Below are positions 47,448 to 57,000 of a stretch of DNA of 64,000 nucleotides, in pieces; the first letter of the stretch is position 1, and each line of letters opens with the position of its first letter. The position numbers and the translations under genes are program-made. The DNA lies in NCBI GenBank assembly GCA_001179505.1, contig CDMY01000069.1, positions 132,908 through 196,907 of the forward strand, in the 5' to 3' direction. The notes below the pieces were generated by a model. That model did no database searches and was not told the origin of the DNA. It saw nothing but the letters and a program-made list of their open reading frames with translations. The stretch is from Vitrella brassicaformis (taxonomy: Eukaryota; Sar; Vitrellaceae).

Positions 47448-50310
47448 TTATCTTCCCGCTCCGTCCATGAAGGTCGTCAGCAGCGCTGCCGCCACTCTGG
47501 ACGGCTCCCCAGTCCCCCCCGTATCGTCTAGCAGCGTGTGGCGTGACATGTCGTCGCCGTGCATGACTTCGTCAGCCCCATCAGCCGCTGCCGCCCCTGC
47601 TGCTGCTGCCGCTGGCTGCTCGTGCTGAAGCTGTGGTGGGTCCCTCTCGTACCGCAGCCTGTAGGTGCTCTCGATCAGCTGCCTTAGAGTGTCGAGACGG
47701 GACCACACCACGGCCGGGAGCTCCTGCAGCCACACACACAGACATATGACACACATGAAGGGAGGAAGAAGTGTGATTGCATACTGTGTCTGCGGAGTCA
47801 GCCGCATGGCTGAAGAGGAGCGCTGAGTCAGGGTCACGCTGCAGGCCCGAGAGGATAGATACGAAATCCTCCAGGCGCAGCAATGCACTGCGGCGGCATT
47901 CTGAACACGCACACACACACACGCGCCACACACCAGCAATGCACATCGCGCATGTCAACCACAAGATTCTTTCTCAACCTACTCAGCTCTTGGAGCGGGA
48001 AGGCAGACCGCATCTCGGTGTACAGCCCCAGCTTTTGGATGTCGGCCTGTGAGGGGGGCTGTGCTGCGACCTCGTCCAGACTCAGCGACTTCCTGCGGGT
48101 GTCCTCGCTGCCGACGCTGAGCCCATAGGACGCTCGCAGATACAGCGACACGCCCTCGGGCATTTCCACCTCAACCCCACAGGCTTGTGCCGCCGGTGCT
48201 GCTGCCGCCGCTGCTGCCGCCGCTGGCTGCTCGTATGCCGCTGAGATTAGAGAAAGAGGAGCAGCTCATCATGATGCAGGCCTGCTGTCAAATCACGCCG
48301 TGTATGTGTGGTTTCGCTCACCCCCTCCGTGTGCGCCCATCCCAAAGGCGACCTTCCGGCCCCCGTCATTTGCTGGCTGGTTGAGCTGAACCGCAATGGA
48401 TGAGAACAGCAGGTGGACGTACAGGAGACACAGCCCCTCGAGCACCCTCTTCGCCCGCTGGATCCATGTCTCCCCATGGACGCCGTGCGGTGGGAGGGGA
48501 GACGGGAGGGAGGGCGTAAGCTGCGCGATGGCCGCATACTGGCGCATGCTGGCCTCGCGTAGATACTCCCAGAGCAGGGAGGGGTCGCGCGGCTGGCGGG
48601 GCATTGGATGGAACGGGATGTTGAACTTGAAAACCGCCTCGACTTGCAGACCGCGAAGCATGCTGAAGGGCAACCATCAAGTGGAATACATGCACATGTG
48701 CATATTCTCTTGGTCTTTCTCACGCCATGACTTGGTCTCGCCCGAATTTGATGGCCTTCATGCGATCCGTCCACTGCCGCTCGTCTGTCTGATAGGGATA
48801 CGCACACATGAAGAACACGACTATCAGCAAGACAGCAACGCCGCCATCCCATCTGATGATCCTACGGTGGAATCGTGTCGTGAAGGGCTGGAGACGTCAA
48901 GTTCCATCATCCCGTAACCTCCACCCCCGGCTGCATCATCACCCTCGACCGCCTGCTCCTTCACCCTCTCTGCCCCAAACCATGAAAGCCCCACGCCTGG
49001 GCTCCCCCTTTGGCGTCTGCCTCCACCCCGTGGCGGCGATGCGAGGGGTGTGGCGTCCTCGAATTCGAACAGCGGCTGCAGCTGCGGCCTGACCCCTCTC
49101 TGCCCTGTGTGGCGACCTGCTGTCCCAGCTGCTGGCGACACTGCGGCCACTGCAGCGGCCATGGGCTCGTCCTTGACGTGTCCCTTGTCTGCTTGCTCTT
49201 CCTCCTTGACCGGGTGCTTGGCGAGGAACAACGGCAGCGCCAGAGGGGCCGAGCCTCGGCGCTCAAACAATAATTGTCGGCGCCTGCGTCGCTCTGTTGC
49301 TGGTCTGGCGGCCACAGGAGCAGGCATAGGCTCATCGTTGATGTCGGCCTGTCCCTCCAACGCAGCCGAGACATGGTGCTTTCGATGGTTGCGGACTTCC
49401 TGTCTTGCTTACGCGTCTGCTCCGCTCCTAGGCTGCCTTCTTGGCGCTCCTGCACTAGGTGGTGCACTGTCCCCAACGCCTTCCGGTTCTTAATGGAGTT
49501 GGCGTATCGCTGTAAAGAGCACAGAGCTCTTACATTGCGCCACACACACACACGTGTTTCCTTGCGCATACTCCGTAGTCTCGCATATTCTCATCGCCCC
49601 ACTCATATAGCTGCAGGAAAGTCAAGGTTGCTTTCTTATTTGTCTACAGCTGCCAGCATCCGTACCGTACCCGTATGTTGTTGGGGGTGCAAATGGCGTA
49701 GTCCCCTTCGGCGACACTCCAGATGCAGACCGGATCTTTCATCCTGTCATGCTCACCACAAAGCTGGGCGATGGCCTTCTCATTCACCAGGAAGCCTGAA
49801 CAGAGACGCAGACGCAGACGCATTTGAAAACACCACACATCCAACGCGTTTCATGGACGGTACCCTGGTCGATCATGAGCCGAAGGCACACGCGCACGCC
49901 CAGCTGCCAAGGGCTATTGCCCTTCTTCCACCACACAAACGAGCCCACGGGGACTGAAAGTGACCCGAAACAAACAGAGAGATGGACAAAGACAAAGTCA
50001 CCCAACAAGCAGCGGGCACGATCCATGGGCCATGGTGGAGTAACTGCGGGTATGATGACTCTTACGCTCTTGTTTGCCGGGTGAGGGTGCATCGCCAGCT
50101 GCCGAAGACGCCATACTTCCTTTTCGAATCGCGCAATGTGGAGCAGAGGAGGAAGAGATGAATGAATGGACAGATGGACTGTCTGATTGAGTTTTGTGTG
50201 CTGTCTTCCTGGCGTACCTGTGTCTTCGTGCCTCTGATCTGCTGTTTGCCGTGCTCGAATCGACGACAAAGGGAGGGATCGGAAGGATGGGCCCCCACGA
50301 GGCCGCCCAA
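47448..50310 (-). CDS. Unrecognised multi-exon gene, 5' end approximate
   Basis: Function not recognised. Exon-like segments in order on the minus strand are RFEHGKQQIRGTKTQ (~50225), FEKEVWRLRQLAMHPHPANK (~50100), PVGSFVWWKKGNSPWQLGVR (~49910), FLVNEKAIAQLCGEHDRMKD (~49770), YANSIKNRKALGTVHHLVQE (~49485), a basic/acidic linker (FLAKHPVKEEEQADKGHVKD), VEAVFKFNIPFHPMPRQPRD (~48630), ERVLEGLCLLYVHLL-type sequence (~48440), EMPEGVSLYLRASYGLSVGS (~48165), LRLEDFVSILSGLQRDPDSA (~47860) and LPAVVWSRLDTLRQLIESTY (~47720). The stop is TAA 47448-47450. EQPAAAAA-type alanine runs occur twice. Splice sites are GT-AG with TG-rich 3' ends. The start codon is not established, and two adjacent genes cannot be excluded. 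Confidence 0.45.
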
Positions 50311-50748
50311 ACGGAAGCGTCAGCAACAGGTCCCGAGACAGCAGGCAGCAGGCGACGTCAGGCCATCTCTCAAGCAGGTGGCCGTGTGAAGCGCCTGGCG
50401 TCTGTGTGGAGTGAGAGATTGGTTTGATCATTGGACGTTCATGTTTCAACAAGTCGCACAAAAGCTAATGAACGAGTGGAAGTGAAGTTCCACATCAGCA
50501 TATGGCACCCGAGATAGACAGAGAGAGATCCGACTGGCTTCTTGACGCATGCCGATCCATAAAGCAACATGGCCAAAGACACCCTTCAACACACATCGAA
50601 TCGATATCATCACATCATTCATCGCTAGTGCGCGAAGTCATGCATGAGCGCCAGTCACTTAATCGATCATCACTCACTGCCAATGCTGGCTGGTCTTTGG
50701 AGCAGTCAGTGCCGGCTGCGGTCCTTGCCAACGCCCTGCCACACCTGC

Positions 50749-51122
50749 TCACCGCTGCCCAAAGTACCTCCCACCTGCACACACAGGCGACACACGACAC
50801 GCACACAGGGGGTGACCATGGCATGCATGAGACGTGTGCTGTAGGTCTTCACCTTCTATGGTGGCCTTGAGTGGGAGCTGGTGCAGTTGCAGGCCCGAGA
50901 GGTTGTCGAGCCAGTTACGGGCGTTCTCGAGCCGGCGGATGAAGTGACGACCGCAGCCTGGAACAACTGCATGCGACGCATGCCCCTGTATGCACGCATG
51001 CACAATAACACGACAAACGCACCACCTAGGTGTCTGCGCGCGTGTGTACTGTGTGTCGGGTCTTGCTGACTTGAGATCTTCGACTGACGAGTGGGCTTCC
51101 CCGAGGACGAGTGTTGCGCCAT
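50749..51122 (-). CDS. Compact three-exon gene for a 63-residue protein, unrecognised
   Basis: The exons 51122-51071, 50966-50853 and 50774-50749 join in phase (52 + 114 + 26 nt = 64 codons with stop). The product starts MAQHSSSGKPTRQSKISIVP. The middle reads GCGRHFIRRLENARNWLDNL and LSGLQLHQLPLKATIEGGRY, and it ends FGQR-stop. The ATG sits in an excellent context (CCCACCATGG) and an in-frame TGA lies about 20 bases upstream, which fixes the start. Both introns are GT-AG and the second ends in GTGTGCAG. The product is basic with one amphipathic helix-like stretch. I do not recognise it; a small subunit of a larger complex is possible but unsupported. Confidence 0.55.
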
Positions 51123-51552
51123 GGTGGGTGGTGTGGACGGTCACCATGTAGAAGCCGCCAGGAACTCAAAACGACACATCATACGTCAGATGCTCCTCCT
51201 CTCGTAACTGAATACACACACACACGCACGCACATATCCATGGCAACAGCAATCAACATTGTCATGTGTATTCCGCCAGTTCTCACTCGTGATGGACGAC
51301 GATGTGCTGGAGCATCGACAGTGTCACCCTCGCAAAGGCCGCTGGGACGCTGGATCGGACGAAGGGCTTCTGGCGGGTGTGTTTGTGGTGTGGCTTATTG
51401 ACCACAACCCCCCAACACAAACACGCCCCACATGCGCGCCCCTCCATCTGTCCCTTCTCCAATCCCACCCCACCCCCACCTCAATGGCGTATCTCCTCGG
51501 GCGTGCTGCACGAGGTAGCTTGACAGCCGACTCGAGAACCGTCACACCGTGT
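51123..51552. other. Upstream region of the 63-residue gene, no certain gene
   Basis: A minus-strand stretch (51283-51385) reads KPFVRSSVPAAFARVTLSML and ends at a donor-like GTGAGAAC, but it cannot be joined in frame to the downstream gene. It may be a 5' UTR exon or a decayed exon. Confidence 0.35.
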
Positions 51553-51707
51553 GCGCGTGTGCGTGGCCTGTTGAAAGTGTTGAAGTGGAGCACTTTGCGG
51601 CCAAACAAGCGTCAGCATTCCCCCCGCTGAACGACAACCTGACGAAACAACACATAACACATACACACACATAACATACAGACACGCGTGACAGACGGTC
51701 CATCGTC
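51553..51707 (-). repeat. Dispersed ~150-bp repeat, copy 2, just downstream of tRNA-Arg
   Basis: Second copy of the 44470-44621 repeat. Read on the minus strand, it begins 24 bases after the tRNA-Arg 3' end (51732) and its pol III-type T4 run. Copy 1 has no tRNA beside it. Confidence 0.85.
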
Positions 51708-51731
51708 GAGATCCCCAACTGAGGGCAAAAG

Positions 51732-51805
51732 AAGGCGAAGCAGGATTCGAACCCACGACCACCCACTCCGTAGGCGGGCATTCTATCCAACTGAACTATT
51801 CGCCC
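51732..51805 (-). tRNA. tRNA-Arg (ACG), no intron
   Basis: On the minus strand, the 74-nt gene starts GGGCGAATAGTTCAGTTGG. A seven-pair acceptor (GGGCGAA/TTCGCCT, one G-U) closes the cloverleaf. The D stem is GTTC/GAAT, the anticodon stem CCCGC/GTGGG, the loop CTACGGA (anticodon ACG, presumably read as ICG), the variable loop TGGTC, and the T arm GTGGG-TTCGAAT-CCTGC. The internal B box GGTTCGAATCC-like sequence is intact (GGGTTCGAATCC). A TTTT terminator follows within a few bases. CCA is not encoded, as usual in eukaryotes. Confidence 0.95.
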
Positions 51806-51970
51806 TGGTGCAAGTCTCAGTCGCACCCTAGTACTATCACGGCAGATGTCAACACTCCCGCCAGACGATCATTGGTGAGACACGATCACCGATCTACGAC
51901 GCTTTGAAAAGGCCTCTCTCCCCGTCTTAAAGGCACTTCAACCTTCTCCGCCCCTCCCTCAGTCTGCGAA

Positions 51971-52882
51971 ATGAAGTCGTTTCTCTGTGCACTCGTGGTG
52001 GTCAGTGCCCTCGTGGCGGTCTCAGCCTTCCATGTGCCGGTGTCGCCCGTGGCGTTCAGGGGAGGCCGCCGGGCTGCGCGGCCGACCGTCAGGATGGCCA
52101 CCATCGGGCAGGAGATCGCTCAGAACCCGGTGAGTGAGCGAGGGGATGAGTCAGACGATAGATCTCCGTGCAGACGAGGCGCAAGAGAGGCTGGGAATGA
52201 CAGATCTGCAGTCACACACTGCCCGCTGCCGTGTTTGTGTTTCCGTGGTTCTCTCTGACTGTGTCTGTCAGGAGTTGTCGAAACTGTTGGAGATGATCCG
52301 GCTTGCGGGCATCAACCTGAGCAGCGGCGGCCCCTACACGTTCTTCGCGCCCGTCAACAGCGCCTGGGAGAAGATGCCGCCCCGGTCCCGCAACCGGATT
52401 GCCAAGGACGAGCACCGAGATGTCCTCAAGGACACTCTGCTCTACCACGTCCTCACGGCCAAAAAGACCTCGAGTACAAAACGCCAGACAGACAGACAGA
52501 CAGACGGCGACCGAGCGAGCGGGCGACGTAGATAGGCAGATGTGCTGTGCCGTGCATATGCCTGCCTGTCTGCCCGTCTTTCTGTCTGCAGGCGACATCG
52601 CCGGTAGTGAGAACGTCCAGACGGTGTATCAGCGTGAGAACGACTTTTCGTCGTGGCCGTCAGCCAACGTGCCCGTCATGGTTCGCAAGATGGGGAGCGG
52701 CACAATGATGGCCAACTCCGCCAAAGTCATCAAGCCCGACATCATCTGTGACGACGGTACGCACCGCACACACACGCCAAGAACACCAATTGAGGGAGAG
52801 GTGTCTGCCTGCAGGTGTGATCCACTTGGTGGACAAGGTCTTTTTCCCCTATGTGCACGACCAGGCGGGATGGGGCAAGTAG
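51971..52882 (+). CDS. FAS1 (fasciclin/beta-Ig-H3) domain protein with likely plastid-targeting leader
   Basis: Four exons, about 200 residues, start ATG 51971. The leader MKSFLCALVVVSALVAVSAF is a classic signal peptide with probable cleavage after VSA, leaving Phe at +1. An Arg-rich, acid-poor stretch follows (RGGRRAARPTVRM). This bipartite pattern is known for nucleus-encoded plastid proteins in algae with complex red plastids. The FAS1 domain has YTFFAPVNSAWEKMP (~52337), LKDTLLYHVLTAKKTSS (~52425), NSAKVIKPDIICDDG (~52712) and the H2-type ending VIHLVDKVFFPY (~52819); stop TAG 52880-52882. FAS1 domains usually act in adhesion or as secreted/luminal proteins. The plastid location is inference, and secretion is the alternative. 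Confidence 0.8.
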
Positions 52883-54059
52883 ACACACCCAACCCACATG
52901 ATACAGTGATGTGATGTGGCGTGATACGGGGGGGTCGAAGCCGATTGACTGACTGCATGGCTGCCTGCCTGACTGGGTCTGTCTGAACGGGTGGTGGGTG
53001 GGTGGGTGGGTGGCTGGTTGGCTGATTGCTCCTCTTCTTACCCCCTCCCCCCCTCCCCTCCCGGTTTCCTTGTCTACTTACTGTTTTTCCCGTCCGTCTG
53101 TCCGTCTCAAGATACATAGGTCGATGCAATGGCCATGTACTCAGCTGATGGCTGCAGAAGTATATGTGCCGCTTCCTTCTATGTGCCTTGCTTCTCCCTT
53201 CCTGCTGGTAGCTCACTCCCCGTCACATCTGTTGGTGTGATGGCGAGCCAGCTGCCGGTGGCGGTGAGAGAGCATGTCACTCAGAGCACAGAGAAGGACA
53301 GATGTGCACAACACGTCTAGCGAGGCAAGGAGGCAGGGTACCATCCGTCCGTTTGTCCCGCCTGCACTGCCCGGCTGTGGATCCAGGCTTTAATGCATGG
53401 GATTACATTATAGCTATGTAGGCGTACGAAACGCTGGCTGGCCGACTGACGGGTTTGGGGAAGTGAGTGATTTTTGGGCTGCGATTGATGCGAGAGCTCA
53501 AAGCCAAGGATGCGTGCGTCTTGGTCCATGCGAACAGTTTTCGACTTGCGATACTGACCGATCTGTGCTGCATGCATCCATCACGCGCACTCAACACGGT
53601 GACGCACGAACCAGCAGCAAGGACACGCAGTGGAGAGCAGGGATACGCTTGAGGTGAGGCCAACTCAAATGGAAAGGCCAACACACGAATGTTTCGACAG
53701 GTTCACTCATTTACCACGAGTCAAGCAACGTCAAGCGCGATAAAGGAAGATACACATACATAACATACCCACCTGTGCCCGCGAGCACACAACATGCGCC
53801 GATCGATGTCTGTCTACTGTCCTTGCTGCACGAGCGAGCCCCTAGCTACACACTGACAAGCTATGCTATGCTATTGCTGCTGCACGTGGTGTCTGTCTGT
53901 CTGTCTACTTTTCTTTCAAATCTAAATGTACGCTTGTGTTTGCTACAGCCTCATACGATACATAGATGTGTGGACACACGGACAGGAACCAGTGAATGTG
54001 ATGCACAAGCACAGAGACATGACCATGACCCACATCACCGTTTCCTACCCTTGACGTCT
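52883..54059. other. Convergent intergenic region (~1.2 kb), no gene seen
   Basis: Between the FAS1 gene (+) and the large membrane-protein gene (-). It has simple GGGT, TCTG and CCCT tracts near 52992-53012 and 53053-53065. No open frame has coding character and no RNA gene was recognised. Confidence 0.45.
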
Positions 54060-57000
54060 TCATACATCCATCGCCTCTTCACGTGTGATCTTGTGTACCT
54101 CCTCGGCGTGCGGTTCCGCGCTGTGGACCTCAAGAGCCGATGTCACCATGCTGGACTCGTTCCCCTCTGGCTGGCCGTCCGCAATGTCCTCAATGTCGTC
54201 AAGGTCCAGCACCTCCCGCAAGTGCATCTCTTCTCGCTGATCAGAAGACACGTCTCCATCGCTCACGTGGTGTTCCTCCAACACCGCCCCTTCCTCCTTT
54301 CTCTGGGCCCCCTTCTTGCCGCCATCGTCCTTCTTCTTCGGGGGGAGCTTCAGGAACACACTCAGCCTGCCAATAGACGACCGGTTTCCAGAGGAAAGTA
54401 TCGAGGCCCTTTCTTTGTCGTGGGGCGACTGCAGGTCGGGTGTAGCTGTTGGCTGCAGAGACGGGGAAAGGGCACCCTGGGGCTTGCTGCCCTTGTTCTC
54501 GCCTTCGTCGTGCTGTCGCCTGTCGTTGCGTTCATCTCCTTGGTCGCCGTCTTCCTCTCCTTCAGCGTCCGGGTTGCTCATGAAGTCCAGATCGTCGTCC
54601 AGAGTCAGCTGGAACTCCTTCTTGGCGTCCTCCAGGTCGTCTCTCTTGCTGGAATCCAGCGATCCAGTGCCCCACCGCGTGATAAGCCTGCCAATTCTCT
54701 TGGATGTGGCCGCACTTGGACTTATCGGGTTTGATGGCGTATGGTTGTCATGGCGGGGCGACGTCGGGGCTCCTTGCTGTGCGCCACCCGGGATTTTACC
54801 CATCACTTCCACTGACGGAATCACACCACACAGCAATTCTCTGGGCAGCCAGTAAGTAGAGAACAGTCTCTCTCTCTCTTTCCCCATCTACACACGCTCA
54901 AAGATGCCCAGGAAGCGCTGGATGGCCTGACGGTCAAAGCTACATGAACAAGCACACAAGAGCGTGAGACATGGGAGCAAGGAACGAGTTTCCGGAAGCC
55001 AGCTTTGCCAACTTACGGTGGTAGCCTGGTGATCTTCCTGACGAGCGACGCCCTGTGCAGGTCGTTGACAAACGCCCCTGCTTCCCTGAGGCGATCGACG
55101 GCCTGCTCGACAGCCGCTTGCAAGCCCTTTTGCATCTTCCGCTTGGCGTTGAGTGCCACGAGGACACTCGCCACCGCAGCAATGTTGACGAAGAGGAAGA
55201 CGATGAATGTTGTGACGCTGAAGAAGGAGCTGGACCGTTCCAGCTTGGGGACAAAGTATGTGGCGAGGGCGGACATCACGATCAGAGCTGACAGGAGAGA
55301 AGAGGAAGAGGCAGACACACGACGGGTCACCTGTGGGCCCACAAGGGCGGCTGGTCATGTGTTGTGGTTGCATATCCACCTGCCATGATGACGGTGTCCA
55401 TCACATTGATAAGGACATTTGACCAGGGCCACAGGATGCACTGAAAGATCTGAACAATGCACAGAAGTCATGGCCACATGACCGTTGCTGCCGTGTCTCT
55501 CTATCCGTCGCTGACCAGAAATGTCGTGAGAATCAAGATGAATATCGTCGCCTGCATGTGGCCATCTGATAGCGAGATACACAGGCATAGGTTGCTCATG
55601 CACATCCGGTCAGGGAACAGGCTTGTCGAGAAAAGGACCAATCACCTGTCGGCACGAGCACATTCGTCATGGCAAGCAGGGTGTTTCGCGTCATGAATGC
55701 GATTCCCCACCACCACACATCAGGCCTGCCAAGCAGAGAATGAGACAGAAGAGACAGTGTAATGAGGGCTGATGCTTCTTATGCCACACCTGTAGTCCGC
55801 GATTAGAAACTTGTACCTCACCCGAAAGCTGGGATTGGTGTGGAACAGTCTGCATGTCACGGAGAAGGGTATGGATACACTCTGTGCTTCTGACTCTGTG
55901 GTTGCTTTGTTCACCCGGGGGCGTGCCAATTGAGATACGAGAAGGACGCCAAAGTGCCGACCACATAGACCAAGATTCCAAATATCGCCAGAGGCTGTGT
56001 ATACCACATAGACCATCACCACATGTAGGCGCACACCAGAATGCGGGAATGGCTCACCAGGAACTTGCTTAACCACTCTCCCTCAGAGCAGAGGATCTCC
56101 GGGAAAGCTCTCATGGAGAAACGGCCTGATGCATTGGAGCATGGTACCAGTAGACATAGATGCAGCACGTCAGTCTTACCATCTGGTGCTTGTAGCATTG
56201 GAAGATAAGGAACGAGTTCGTGCTGCAGACAGAGACATTTTGCGTGTGCACTTAGGCAGCAGTATGAGGATCGCTTACCAAAGTGTGATGTACAGCACCC
56301 TGATTGTCCAGAGATACACGTTGATGGTTTTGTCTGGGATCATGGGAAGATCCCACAGGAGAGCCCAACTCACTCTCACAAACCACGGTCGCCCGGCAAA
56401 GTCGTCCCTTTTCCTCCTCTTCTGTCCGCCTTCGCCGCCTGTCTCCTGCCGCACGATCGCAGCCCCCCCTTCAGCGCCTTGTGTCAGCGAGCCCCTCGGA
56501 GATGCCATAGACATTCCCGTGTGGCTGCTGCCCACGGACATGCCGTGTGGCTGCGAGCCATCGACACGTTGGTGTTGCTGCGGCCGCCCAGTGAGTTGGC
56601 CCTATCGAAAAAGTCAGGCGAGACGAGGAATCGGTCGCGGACCTTGGCTATCAGGACAGAGAGCCCCCACAGCAGGGCGTAGCCGGTCAGGGCCACCAGT
56701 GGCAGTGACATACGAATGAAGAAGTTCGCAAAGGGGCTCAGCTGGACGCTGCATGAGGGGCGAAGCATCTCGGGATTGAGAATGAAAATCTGCACTCATG
56801 CGGCAAGCAAGATAGCAGGCGGGAGTCCCTGTCTCAAGGAGTGAATTCGTCAAGCTTGCCTGCATGCCGCTGATGATGGCCCTCCAAGGGCTGATCCACT
56901 GCATGTTGAAGTTTGCGAATAGCGACAGCGTCATATAGAAGTTGACCTGAGCATACCGAGACAAATCGCGCATGCAGACGCATAGCCAGCCGTAGAGAGT

